From Isochrysis galbana (taxonomy: Eukaryota > Haptophyta > Isochrysidales > Isochrysidaceae), in the NCBI GenBank assembly GCA_018136815.1, contig CM030932.1, forward strand, positions 2,378,234-2,442,233: a stretch of 64,000 nt of DNA, written 5' to 3'. The notes under the pieces are model-generated. The model was not told the DNA's origin. It was given only the letters and a program-made list of their open reading frames with translations, and did not search any database. Within the stretch, counting starts at the first letter, position 1. Every line of letters begins with the position of its first letter. Positions 10,966-21,748 of the stretch are shown here, one piece after another. The position numbers and the translations under genes are program-made.

Positions 10966-11639
10966 ATGGCCGACTCTCTGCCCTTGCCGCCACGTTCTCC
11001 TTCACCGAGTGGCAAGACAGCGGGCGGTGTGCGCTTCGACGCGGTGGCCGTCTCATCCTCCCACGCGCAGACCGACCAGCTCGACCAACGCCTCGGCACT
11101 CTCCGGGTGTGGGTGCTCGAGGCGAAGGGGCTCCAGCGGCGCGCGGCGGCTACGCCCAGCCAGCCCTATGCGACGGTCGCGCTGAACGAATTAACGCGCC
11201 GGCGCGTGCGGCGGACGCGTGCGGCACCCGCCGGACCCAGCCCTTCCTGGCGCGAAGCGTTTGATTTTGGGCAGGCCAGCCTAAATGGCCAAGTAGTGGT
11301 GGACCTGTGGGACAGCCCCGATTCGAGCGCGCCAGCAGAGCTGTTGGGCAAAGCAGTCGTCAGCGTGAGCGAGTGTCGACTCGGTGTACCTCATACTATG
11401 ATCAAGCACATGTTGCAAGGTCAGTTGGTGAGGATGCTCATTTCTAGCCTTCTCGCACCTCAAGCCATCACAATGAAAATTCGAATGTATTTGGATTGAA
11501 GTGGATCCTTTAGCCCCCCCCCCCCCCCGCAATACACCCATCCCAGACCATTCGCCTTCTTTTCGACGAGGATAATCTGCCTGACCTCGAGGAGACCGGA
11601 GCGTCACTGCTAGAAGAGGCATTGCGTGAGATTGGATGA
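10966..11639 (+). CDS. Small C2-domain protein (two exons, tentative 3' end)
   Basis: Exon 1 is 10966-11427 and exon 2 is 11547-11639, joined in phase at TTG|GTGAGG and CCCAG|ACC (intron 119 bp, poly-C before the acceptor). That gives ~184 residues. Residues ~40-155 read as a C2 domain: a first strand LGTLRVWVLEAKGL, then SQPYATVALN, PSWREAFDFG, VVVDLWDS and ELLGKAVVSVSE. C2 domains bind membranes or partners, often with Ca2+. The usual acidic Ca2+ ligands are largely missing (VLEAKGL, YATVAL), so this one may be Ca2+-independent. Exon 2 adds an acidic helix (DEDNLPDLEETGASLLEEAL). The start follows a long C-rich leader. A longer gene continuing past 11639 cannot be excluded. Confidence 0.65.
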
Positions 11640-13416
11640 TCTCCTGGTGATCTGTGGCAAAGGCTCAAGGATGCTTGGCTCTGGAGCACTAGGGCAGGTC
11701 AGCACATGCTCATGGAAGGTGCGCGTATGCCGGTTGCACGAGCTCGCGCATCATCTTGTGTCCATGCGTTCCTCTGCCAGTGAAGAAATGAACACATTGG
11801 CAATTTACGTTCGATTCAAATATGAGAACGAAATTCGTGTCTGAGGCATAGAGTCAGCACAGCATGTCCAGTCCCTTACGTGATTAAGGCACGGTCGTAT
11901 GTCACAATGGGCTCACACATCGCCTTTCCCTTTACACACTGCAAGGTTGTTTCGCGCTTGCGCGTTCGCTCGCAAGGAGGCCGCCAAGCTCGCAAAGATC
12001 AAGCTCGCAGCACCATCTTGGAGTAAACTTCACCGTGCGCCGACAGTTTCCTGGCCCTCAATCCCAACATGGAAGAGAGCCTACCTGATGCCAACACGTC
12101 GTTTCTGAGACGCACAGAGTGCCAGAGTGCTCTATGGCTGCGTCCTCTTATATCATGCCTGGCACCGTTACCGCTTTCTCCTTCCACTCTTTGTTCCTTT
12201 TTTTTTTATCTGCTGTGCTACCGCCATGCTTGTTCATCTCCTTGTTGCTTCTTGAACGCAGCACAGCCAAGCTAACATAGTGAGCTGCTGCTGCACTCTC
12301 CTGCTCGCTTGGTGTTGGTGCGTGTGTGTTCGTTACATCGTCCACCATTTTCTATTGATGGCATAGCAGCTAGCGCGTAGCGCGAAACTTCGGGGATCGT
12401 TCGGTGAGAGTTATTTGTTGGGGATGGGAATCGGAATCGGAAAGCGTTCGGGCATTGGAAGCGCTGGTCGGAAGTCAACCCGGTAGCGCAGTCGCACTGC
12501 GCGCAAGTAGCCCGCCCGGGGACCGGCGGGAGCGCCGCCACCGGTAAGTGTAAGTGGGCGTGCGGGGGCATAAGGGATAACTCACGATCACGGAGCTAAG
12601 GACTAAGGAACAATGAACCAAAACCAAAACCAGGAGCCATTTTTGTCCCCTTCCCCTCCCATACCAGATACCAGCCATCAACCAGGTTCCTCGAGGCGGA
12701 ATCCTTGGTTAGTGTTGGGGAGGGAGGCCGTGCGCACTGCTTCAACCGGGCGGGTGAGCGGGTGAGTGATAGAGGAGAGATGGGACGGGCCGTGTGGCGC
12801 GACCGGGGTCGCACGCACTTGCTCGGCCTCGGAGCCGGCCGGACGCGGCCGCTTTGCCAGCGACTTGTCCATGGGAGTTGGTGTCCGCCCTCAGCGAGAG
12901 GCCCGATGGAGAGAGAAGAGGCGCGCTCCATCGCGAAAAGTATATACTTAGTTGACCTTCTAAAGACTAAAGATCTCTATTTCTCTATGGCGTCGTTGCG
13001 CGCCCGAAGCACACGCGCGACCGAAAGTAAAAGCAGAGATGCAATGCGAGCTGGGGGGCCTTCTACTTGGCCCCACAACTTTCCCTTTTGCTTTTGGCAC
13101 ACACGTGAATAGACGGCTCTCAACTGAAGGATCCTGCTACGGTGTGCGCTCCCGCACGCACAAACGCGCACGAAATCATCTTCACATTCAATCGACAAAG
13201 TTGGAGCCCAGAGCTCTCTCGGCGCATCAATGATGGTCGCCACCAGACTAGCAAGGCGTTGAGTGTGGGGTCCAAAGAATATGGGGCTCAGCAAGGCCGG
13301 AACTGCGCGGCGGCTGGAACAGTCTCAAATACCCGGAGGCGTGCAAGCGGCGGGGGGCGAGTGATCATGCGGATGATGCATGGGTTGCGCGGCCACAGAC
13401 CTACAGCACACACGTG
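11640..13416. other. Intergenic region, no gene recognised
   Basis: Short frames occur on both strands, but none shows a family motif or convincing splice continuity. A T10 tract lies at 12199. The stretch should contain 3' ends of the C2-domain gene and of the phosphatase gene, which converge here. Confidence 0.4.
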
Positions 13417-16008
13417 TCAGTCCCCCGCTTCTCGAGCGGAGTGATCAGCTGAACCGCCCTCAGCTGCTTCGATTGCTGCCTCGAGCTCAGCTTCGGCATA
13501 GTCACGGACCTCCTGTATTCGAGCGACGAGTAGTTCTTCCGCAGCGAGCAACTCCTCTCCCACAAGAGGGCCATCTCCCCCGCCCACCCCAGACTCGTCG
13601 ACGCCGATCCGCCACACGAAGTCTTTCAGCTCCTGAGCGAGCGGCGCCAGATACGTGCCGACTATCTCGGGTAGCAACTCATGCAGCAGCCATGCGAGCG
13701 CCTGGCGCACCTCGTTGCTGTGCTCAGGTAAAACGGGCTGCGCCAAGAGCTCCCGCGACGCGCGAAGCCTCGACAGTGCCGTGTGGTACGTCTCGTCCAT
13801 CGGGTTCAGGTGCCGAAGATCTAAAGGGGCCATCGGCCTCTCGGGAGAAGATGTGCAGCTAAGAGCAGCTGCCTCGACTCGGTGATCCGAGTCGGTGGAA
13901 TCAATACTCCGACTGGCAAGTGGCGTCGCGTCGCGCTGCGATCCCACCGTGGAGCCGGGTCGTGAGCCATGCAGCGAGCCAGCGTAGGAGGCATTGCAAG
14001 AGCCCGTGGCTGGCAATGCAAGCGAGATCTCGATAAGTAGGTGCTGCAGCGCTGCAGCTTGCATCTGTGAGACCAGTGTATCGGAGGAACCAAGCGCCCA
14101 GCCCGAGCAGCTCGGCGACGGCGATCCTGACCCCGCGGACCCCTCTATCGGCTCGGGTGCTGACACCGATGGGTGCGCAAGGACCGTACCCCGCGCAAGA
14201 GAGGATTGTGGGGCCGTGCTGGTTAGAGAAGCCGATGGTGCCGAGCATCCGCTCTCTCCCAAAATACGCCAAAAATCCTCATCCTCCTGGCTAGCGCAAA
14301 CGACGCGCAAGTGCTTGTCGCTAGGTAATCGATGAAAGCGGCGAAGCCTAGACTCCGCTCCGGAGATCGCAGCGGCTGTTGGTGTGCCTTGGCCGCTCCC
14401 GTCTTGCGTCCAACACGCTGCCGCCTCGCCTCTCTGGAAGACGAGATTCCGAGTATGTGGGACGCCATTGCCATCGCTACCTGTTGGTGCCGATTCCGAC
14501 GACGATTTGAGCACGGCATCTAGCAGCTCGCCACCGCACAGCCCTGGCTCATAGGAGAGAGGTCGGAGCGCGCCTGTCTCGTCAAGCTCCCAGGCCAGCG
14601 TATCGGCGGGCGCCGAAAGCGTCGAACCCTGCCACGCCAGAAGCGCGCAGGCGAAGCCAATATTTGGGTTGACCGTGGGGCGCACCGACCGTACGCGTTC
14701 CAAGGCATCCTCATATCCCACCGAGTCGCGCCACATGAGATGAGCCATCGCGATGGTTGCAGAGCGCGAGACGCCGTGTTGGCAATGGATCAGCACCGTC
14801 CCGCCCTTGCTGATAGCCTCATCGATGAACTCAATCGAGTCGTAGAAGGCGCGAGAGATGTCCTCGCGCAGGGAGTCTTGTAGGAAGAGCGAAAGGTACA
14901 CGATTGGCGGTGCACCGACAGCACCGCCGCCGGAAGAGTCTTTGGCGTCTGCATCCTCAAAGTGGTTGGCACACGTTGCCGCAGCACAATTGACCACGTG
15001 CGTGACCCCAGCCTCGCGCAACTTGGGCAAGTCACGCGCCGCTTCGTCAGCGCCGACAAGGATGCGCGGCGCCACCTCGGAGAGCACGGAGTCATACAAC
15101 CTCACTAGCTTGCGCTGAGACATCTGCTTACCGCCTCCACCAAAGCCGCAACCTATAGACAGTCCCATGCTCGTGCACGACGCGACAGATGAGGCGGCGG
15201 AAGAAGGGCGCGAAGATCCGGGGAGCGTGACGCCGAGCGTGCAGCCGGCGAGCGAGCGGGACAGGCTTGCCCCAGAGTTTGGTCGAGAGGAGTTGTACGA
15301 CCCGTGCCGCTGGTGGTTGGGACGGCCGGCCTCATTTGGCTTGATGATGCTCAGCCCGTGGGCCGCGTTAAGACCGCTCGTCGTGCCGCCCGGAGCGGAG
15401 TCGACGTCTGCAGACCCCGGGCGTGAGCCGACGCTCACGTACAGGTTCGCCGGCCGGCTACGAGCTCCGCCCGTCGCCGCCGGCATCGGCACCACCTTTG
15501 CGGCCGCATCGGCCGACTCCTCGGGGACAGTGAGCGACAGGTGAGAGTTGAATACGCTGCGACCACGCCGCGCCAGGCTGGACCCCGAGCCCGACGACTC
15601 GTGCGAGCCACTCGAATCAGGCGTCGGGCGCATGCCCATTGGCGTGCGTGCGGCGAGCGGCGAGTGGTTGTTCATCGATGGGCGGTCAGCGACCTGCGGG
15701 CTCTGCGGAGGCGTGGAGGAGCGCGAGTGGAGGCCGAGGAGCGAGTGGCGGCTTCCACTCGAATATCCGTGCGACAGCACGAGCGCCTCGACAGTGAGTC
15801 CACCAGAGGTTGAGAGCCTCGACGAGCTCCAGCCGTTGCCCTCGGAGCGGCCCTCGAAGTCGTCTGGCGGCTCAGAGGCGCGAGAGAGGCGGAGCTTTGT
15901 GGCGAGCGCCTCAGCCGTGTGCTTCACACGGAGCTGCTGAGGCCGCGCAGGGTCGGGCGTGGCAGAGCGCGAGGTGGGAGAGGCGCTCGGCTCGCGGCTC
16001 TCCCACAT
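13417..16008 (-). CDS. Large dual-specificity (MAP kinase-type) phosphatase
   Basis: Single-exon frame of 863 residues. The DSP domain spans ~305-465: LYDSVLSEVAPRILVGADEAARD, GVTHVVNCA, an Asp-containing loop (SLFLQDSLREDI), and the catalytic P-loop HCQHGVSRSATIA with Cys near residue 408, fitting HCxxGxxRS. After it come AYxxALxRVRSVRPTVNPNIGF-type sequence and a region with DEDFWRILG (near residue 585), which resembles the end of a gelsolin-like segment; that would make the layout similar to plant MKP1. The 300-residue N-terminus is Ser/Gly/Arg-rich and probably disordered. The C-terminus has acidic helices. The likely role is dephosphorylation of phospho-Thr/Tyr on MAP kinases. Substrate and the gelsolin assignment are inference. 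Confidence 0.87.
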   Translation of the reverse strand: MWESREPSASPTSRSATPDPARPQQLRVKHTAEALATKLRLSRASEPPDDFEGRSEGNGWSSSRLSTSGGLTVEALVLSHGYSSGSRHSLLGLHSRSSTPPQSPQVADRPSMNNHSPLAARTPMGMRPTPDSSGSHESSGSGSSLARRGRSVFNSHLSLTVPEESADAAAKVVPMPAATGGARSRPANLYVSVGSRPGSADVDSAPGGTTSGLNAAHGLSIIKPNEAGRPNHQRHGSYNSSRPNSGASLSRSLAGCTLGVTLPGSSRPSSAASSVASCTSMGLSIGCGFGGGGKQMSQRKLVRLYDSVLSEVAPRILVGADEAARDLPKLREAGVTHVVNCAAATCANHFEDADAKDSSGGGAVGAPPIVYLSLFLQDSLREDISRAFYDSIEFIDEAISKGGTVLIHCQHGVSRSATIAMAHLMWRDSVGYEDALERVRSVRPTVNPNIGFACALLAWQGSTLSAPADTLAWELDETGALRPLSYEPGLCGGELLDAVLKSSSESAPTGSDGNGVPHTRNLVFQRGEAAACWTQDGSGQGTPTAAAISGAESRLRRFHRLPSDKHLRVVCASQEDEDFWRILGESGCSAPSASLTSTAPQSSLARGTVLAHPSVSAPEPIEGSAGSGSPSPSCSGWALGSSDTLVSQMQAAALQHLLIEISLALPATGSCNASYAGSLHGSRPGSTVGSQRDATPLASRSIDSTDSDHRVEAAALSCTSSPERPMAPLDLRHLNPMDETYHTALSRLRASRELLAQPVLPEHSNEVRQALAWLLHELLPEIVGTYLAPLAQELKDFVWRIGVDESGVGGGDGPLVGEELLAAEELLVARIQEVRDYAEAELEAAIEAAEGGSADHSAREAGD

Positions 16009-17186
16009 TGCAACGCCGCGGAGCCAGCGGGAGGGGTGGGGGGTAGGGAAAGGGGGGAGTTGCGGGAAGGGGGGAGAGGGGGAGGGGGAGGGGGGAGGTA
16101 GGGGCGCCGGGCGGAGAGAGAGAGGAGACGAGAGAATAGAAGAGAGAGGGGGGACGGGGGGGTGAGAGGAAGAGAGTAGAAGAGGAGGAGGTAGATAAGA
16201 GTGTGGGAGAGAGGGGGAGAGAGGGAAGGCAAGGCGCGAGAGAGGGGGAGAGCGAGGAGACCGAGAACGAGTTTTCGATAAGACGATGAAGGAGTCTCCT
16301 TCCTATGAAAGCCGGTTGGAGGGATTCTTTACTTCTCTTGGGCGTTTCTTTGCAGTCCTCACACCGAGATTTGAGGGAGGGAAGAGGAGGGAAGAAGAGA
16401 GAGAGAGCGAGAGAGGAGGAGGGAGAGATGGGGGAGAAGGAGAGAGAGGAACTCTAAGGAAAAAACTACTTGGAGTATGGGAAGAAATGAGAGAAAGATC
16501 GGAGGGGAGCCCCGGCCTCATCTCGGAAGAGAGAGGAGAAGAAGAGAAGAGATGGAGGAGAAGGGGCCAGTCTGGGGAGAGAATAGAGAGAAGTGGGAGA
16601 AGGGAAGCGTGGAGAGAGGAGGGGCGAGGGAAGGGGGTGGACGGGGGGGCGGGGGGGAGAGAGAGGGAGGGAGTGAGGGAGAGAGGGAGAGAGGGAGAGG
16701 GGGGAAGAGAGGGGGAGAGAGAGGGAAGAGAGGGGAGGGAGAGGGAGGGAGGGAGGGAGAGGGATATGAGAGAGAGAGGGCGATCGCGCGCGCGGACGAC
16801 GACGACAAAGTCCGCTGCTCGCCAACGACCTCCCCCCCACCGTTTTTCACTCCCCCAACGCCGTTCTTCCTTTTACTCGAAAGGGCCGTGGGAGGGGGAG
16901 AAGACACATCCCTTTTGGAGTCGGGCGCCGCGAGGGACGTTGGGGCTTTTCTACAAGTAAAGACGACCGAGTCGTGTAAAGAGATTATGGTACTCTAGAT
17001 GTAGAGGTAAAGTAAACTTAGAGGCAGAGATCAGAGATTCCCGAGGGTTTTTCAGACGGTGGGGTTTTCTGAGGGATGAGCTGGCGCAGCCGTCTCCTAG
17101 CCCCTCTCAAGTCGCTGAGTCTCTTCCGAGTTTGAGTCTGAGTCAACCGCAATTTCAGCGGTCTGGGAGGGTTTGTTGGTTTGTTC
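16009..17186. other. Purine-rich (GA) intergenic region
   Basis: 16020-16290 and 16380-16790 are almost pure G/A on the plus strand, so the phosphatase leader on its own strand is C/T-rich. Open frames here encode only Arg/Glu/Gly or Ser/Pro repeats. 16800-17180 shows no gene. Confidence 0.6.
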
Positions 17187-17993
17187 ATTGTTTGATTCCG
17201 GAGTCAAACTAAGTTTATACTTAGTTCGCCCATGGGGGGGCACGAGCCCCCCCCCCTCTCCACTCCTCCCCTGCCATGGGGGAGGAACCACCCATGCTCC
17301 TGGCACGCCTGATGGCCTGCCAGGAGCCCACTGCCCTGCTGACCCATTCTCTCAGTGGCAGGCTCGCCTGCCTCGCGCGTCCTGGCCTGTCGTGGCCAGC
17401 CCATCGCTCCAACCCCCCTTCCCCCCCTGTTCGACAGGCAGACAGGTGCAGAGTGGGGGCCCCTGAGGCCCAGGAGCGCCAGCGAGGGAGAGGCAGGGGA
17501 GACCAGGGCCCAGCCCCAGCCTCCTCTGCCCCCTGAGCTGGCCTCCAGGGGCCTCCAGGGGTCGCCAGAGGCCGCTGCAGGCCTGTCGCAGGCGCGCCAT
17601 CGCGCGTGCCTGCAGGAGAGGGGAGAGAGAGCGCGGAGAAGGGGGTGGGCGGAGCGAGGTCTCCGCTCACCGAAAAATATGTAAGTCCCGCACCTGTTTA
17701 CAGGAGAAGTCGGGACTGAGGACGCCGCCAGCCCGGTAGTACCAGTAGGCATAGGAGGAAGGGGGGAACGGATCACCGGGGGGGGGCGCGGGCCACCGAC
17801 CATATCTAAGCCCTTCTCCCCTATCCCCCTAGTAGTGCACGAGTGCACGGGGGGAGTCGCCTGATGCCGGGGGGGAAAGGGCCGGGAGAGAGGGGGTGTA
17901 GAAAGTTTTGCTGCGTGAGTAGAAAGTAGAGGGTCCACGGCCGCGTGTGTGGTGAGACTATTAAGAAGTTAATTAATTGTTTGATTCCGGAGT
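17187..17993 (+). mobile_element. Retroposon-like repeat R1, copy A, with 18 bp target-site duplication
   Basis: The element is 17205-17975, flanked by the direct repeat ATTGTTTGATTCCGGAGT (17187-17204 and 17976-17993). It starts with the foldback motif AACTAAGTTTATACTTAGTT, continues CGCCCATGGGGGGGCACGAG, and ends with an AT-rich tail TTAAGAAGTTAATTA. Internally AGTCCCG...CGGGACT (17685-17718) can pair as a hairpin. Copy B (36167-36937, inverted) has the same extent and its own 16 bp duplication. No frame with enzyme motifs is present, so it looks non-autonomous. Long variable target duplications and an AT tail suggest target-primed reverse transcription. I do not recognise the family. Confidence 0.75.
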
Positions 17994-18640
17994 GTACTCG
18001 GAGTGTTCATGTAGGGCGGTCAAACAGGGGCTTTCTAACTATTAGTAAGGGTTGGGCTGTATTTTTTGTAGCCCGGTCACTCACTATGGGGGTGCGGAGG
18101 GCACCAGCAATTATGGGTAAATGAAGGGCTAAATAAGCTCCCTATAGGTTCCGGTAGGATGGATCAGCAAAAAAAATTGGGGGTTCCCCGGCGAAATTTT
18201 CGAAAAATACCGAATTTCAGGCCTTCGAAGACGGTGCGCGAAATACAGTCGGGCCCCCCTCCGGTATATTTTTAGTGAGGCCCTTCATGCGAGGCACAAA
18301 CATGGAATGACGAGGAGAATTTTGACGCCAACTCACTGGGTCTACAAGAAGTGGTTCTTTACACACTGGACCATAAGTCAAACTCATAATTTTGCACTTC
18401 AATGTGTACGAAAGTATCACAAAACTCAAGACGCTTACGTGAACCACTAGTCACCGAGGGCTAGAGCGGCTAATTTGGCACCGCGACCGGGCGGATGGCA
18501 TGGTCTTTTCTTTCATCCATTTCAACTAGGACAGCAGAAAACGTTAAATCAAGATATGCTGCTCTAGTGGCCGAGCCAATTGCTCTCTCCAGCCTCGCAC
18601 ATCTTGACGAATATCGGCATTGGCGCAAAAACCGCCTAAA
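17994..18640. other. Intergenic region, nothing recognised
   Basis: Non-coding by eye. 18195-18215 has GAAATTTTCGAAAAATACCG, resembling the AT-rich blocks of other repeats here. No motif supports a gene. Confidence 0.4.
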
Positions 18641-18665
18641 CGGTAACGTACCGAAATGCGTTCGA

Positions 18666-19690
18666 ACACCCAACTTCCCACCTCTACCGGGCGCGCTGCC
18701 GGCGCTTTCTCGGTCATCCACTGGGATAGAATGCCCTACCAGGCACCATATCCGAATATGCCGCCCGAGCAGCCACGCCAATCGCCGCCGCCGCCCGCGC
18801 GCATCGCGAAGTAGTCGGCCGTGTGTGCCGCCGACGACTACGCCAACGTCACCCGGCCGAACGGGCCGAGTGCCCAACTTTCGACCGCTACCGGGCGCGC
18901 TGCCGGCGCTTTCTCGGTCATCCACTGGGATAGAATGCCCTACCAGGCACCATATCCGAATATGCCGCCCGTGTGGCGCCGTCAACTACGCTGACGTCAC
19001 CCGGCCGAATGGGCCGGAGTGCCCAACTTTCGAATGCGAGCGGTCGCGCTGCCGGCGCTTTCTCGGCTATCCACTGAGATAGAATGCCCCACCAGGCACC
19101 ATATTCAAAAGTGCCGCCCGAGCAGCCACGCCAATCGCCGCCGCCGCCCGCGCGCATCGCGAAGTAGTCGGCCGTGTGTGGCGCCGACGACTACGCCAAC
19201 GTCACCCGGCCGAACGGGCCGAGTGCCCAACTTCCGACCGCTACCGGGCGCGCTGCCGGCGCTTTCTCGGTCAACCACTGGGATAGAATGCCCTGCCAGG
19301 CGCGATATCCGAATATGCCGCCCGAGCAGCCACGCTAATCGCCGCCGCCGCCCTCGCGCATCGCGAAATAGTCGGCCGTGTGTGGCGCCGACGACTACGC
19401 CAACGTCACCCGGCCGAACGGGCCGAGTGCCCAACTTTCGACCGCTACCGGGCGCGCTGCCGGCGCTTTCTCGGTCATCCACTAAGATAGAATGACACAA
19501 AAGGCACCAATTGCAAAGATGCCACCTAATAGCTACGCCAATCGCCGCCGCCGCCCGCGCACATGGCGTCGAAGTTGGCCCTGTGCAACACCGAAAACAA
19601 GACCAAGGCTATGGGCCGAACGGGCCCGAGTGCCCAACTTTCGAACGCGACTGCGATTGCCGCTGGCACTTCCTTGCCCCTCAGCTTGCA
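18666..19690. repeat. ~204 bp satellite, about five units
   Basis: The landmark GCCCAACTTTCGACCGCTAC or a close variant starts near 18669, 18871, 19022, 19226, 19431 and 19635. The spacings are 202, 151, 204, 205 and 204. Each unit contains GCGCTGCCGGCGCTTTCTCG, a GATAGAATG motif and CGCCGCCGCCCGCGCGCATC. The 151 bp unit lacks about 54 bases. Frames through it encode Arg/Pro/Ser repeats on one strand and Gly/Arg on the other, with no family match, so I treat it as satellite DNA. Confidence 0.9.
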
Positions 19691-20522
19691 TAGGGCAAGT
19701 TAACACTCATCATATGAAATGGTTCCGCCCCAGGAGCCAAATTCATGTACCTAACGGCCTCGGCGCACGCCTTTGCGGTGAAGGCGGAGGTGAGACGTGA
19801 ACACGACACACACCAGCTCTCAAGATTTCGAATCAACGCTGGGCGCGAACGCGTGGGGCCGGGCCAGGAGGCTTTGGGGGCTACAGGCAGGCCCGGAACA
19901 GCCGGGTCGCGACCGGCCCGTCGCGCCGCACGGCCACTTGAAGAGCTGCACCTCCAGGCGTCCAATCGAGCGCTGGTCGACGTCAATAGGGGCCATGGCC
20001 CTGGGCGTCGGGCCGGATCGAATCGAGGCATTCCTGCGGTGCGAGGGGCCAGGATGGGTTAGTGCGAGTGTGTGCGACCCTCAAGAACCAGCGTGCGACC
20101 TACTAGTGACCCCCCACCCTGCTCGCGAGAGCTCTGGGCTCTGCATGGCCACCACCTCCAGGCCATTCATCGGCCGATCGCGGGCGATCGGACGTCGCGG
20201 AAGCTCCGCGTTTTTTTGAGTGATGCGCCCTACATTCACTACTCTGATTACCTCCCGTGAGCGCCCGCCTGAATCTCCCAAAATAGCCCGCCACGCGCGG
20301 GGGAAGGGAGGGGGGTCCCTCACCGACGCCATTGCCCTTCGTGGGGTGGGAGGGGGTCGTTCGGAGGGCGGAGGGAGTTGGCGGGGCAGGTAGGGGGGGA
20401 CCCTAAGGAATCCTTGGACACCCAGGGGAGGTGGGAAATAGTGGTTAAAATGAGTGAGTGACCGGGCTATTTTTTGACCGTTGCGCGATAAGGCTCCAGT
20501 CGACCCGCCGCGACAATCTTCG

Positions 20523-20642
20523 TATGGCCGGTCGCGATATCGCTCATCGCGATATTGCCAATCACGATACTGCCCGTCGCGATACTGCCCGTCGCGATAG
20601 CGCCCATCGACATACGACCTGTCACCGTATGGCCCGCCACGG
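20523..20642. repeat. 15 bp minisatellite, eight units
   Basis: Eight consecutive 15-base units of the type TATTGCCCRTCGCGA (starts 20523, 20538, 20553, 20568, 20583, 20598, 20613, 20628); two adjacent units are identical. Because 15 is a multiple of three, all frames encode pentapeptide repeats, but no surrounding gene supports translation. Confidence 0.9.
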
Positions 20643-21748
20643 TTCGCCAGTGCTGGCCGCGTGCTCCCTTCCCGTGCTGCCTCCGGTCGTTCGTTCCTCC
20701 CGTTCTTCTCGTCCTATGCTTCATACATCCCATGTTACAGATCCACAACCACAACCTCACACAACCTCACCACAACCCTTCCACAGCCCACCACAAAGTG
20801 GCTTCCCAAGAAGAAGGTCGACGCCTGCGTCCGCTACGCCACCAACTCCTGGGCGCACACCGTTGTCTGACCCGTCCCCCCGATGCCCCGTTGTGCGCCC
20901 CCCGACGCCCCTCCTTCTCTCCCTCTTTCGCACTGCTCCTCCCCCGGGCTTCGTTTCTCGCAGTGGGGGACGTGTTGCGGGTAGGAGGAACGTCTCCATG
21001 CCATGCGACACGCACTATTTATAGGGCGTGTCTTTCCCCTCCGAGCCCCCCCGCTCTCCTCTCTCCTCTCTCCCTCTTCCCTTCGTCCCGCGCGTACCGC
21101 TCCAGCCGGGATCCCTTCCTTCCCACGTCTCACGCGACCCCAACGGTCAGCGAGGCCCGGAGTCTCCCGCGCTCGTCGCTCTCTACGCCCCTCCAGCGCC
21201 CGACCCCTTCCCCGTTCCATTAGCCATTAGTTTCCCCCTCTGTTCCTAGAGTTCTCGTGCCCCTCCCCGTCTGTTTTTTGTTCTTTGTCGTTTTCGCGCT
21301 CTCGCTCGAAAGCGCCCTCTCGTGCCTGCCCCTCTCGTGTGTTCCCCCTCGCTCTCTCCGAAATCATGCCCGCAGACCCGCCCCTCACGCCATGTAACAA
21401 GACTTGTCAAGACACCCCCTCGCCCACGTCACCCACTCCTTCTCCCTACACAGCTCAAGCCCAAGCACAAGCACCAGAAGCTCACAACTCCACATGCACT
21501 CCCTCTTCACTCCAACTCATCCACTCACATGGGTATTTACTAATAGCAGTAGTCGGCATCTTCAAGAGTTTTTTGGAGGTCAGCCACACATTGTTTTGCC
21601 ATGAGAAAGCGATTCTAATCATGAGAACAAGTTTTCCTTCTTTCGTTCCCGCCTCTAGTGCCGCGCTTATGATTTTTAGGGGGTCTCTTACATTTGTAGA
21701 GCACCCCCTTTAGTAAAAATCATAGGGACGGACAACTCATATCAGTGG
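20643..21748. other. C/T-rich region with a TATA-like box
   Basis: Contains CATACATCCCATGTTAC (20717), shared with ~4085, then CAC-rich DNA. CTATTTATAGGGCG (21013-21026) is TATA-like and is followed by ~300 bases of C/T-rich DNA. 21400-21530 is again CAC/CTC-rich. It could be the promoter and leader of a degraded retroelement. No coding region is recognised. Confidence 0.35.

Noticed and set aside
10703-11099. Gly/Arg-rich minus-strand ORFs upstream of the C2-domain gene
   Set aside because: They are the antisense of a C-rich leader.
16286-16998. Arg/Glu/Gly-rich ORFs in the GA tract
   Set aside because: Pure composition effect; all six frames are open for the same reason.
18470-19500. ORFs through the 204 bp satellite
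   Set aside because: Open on both strands with the same period as the repeat; no start context or homology.
18666-20642. CRISPR-like array
   Set aside because: The repeats are adjacent tandem units without spacers, and the genome is eukaryotic.
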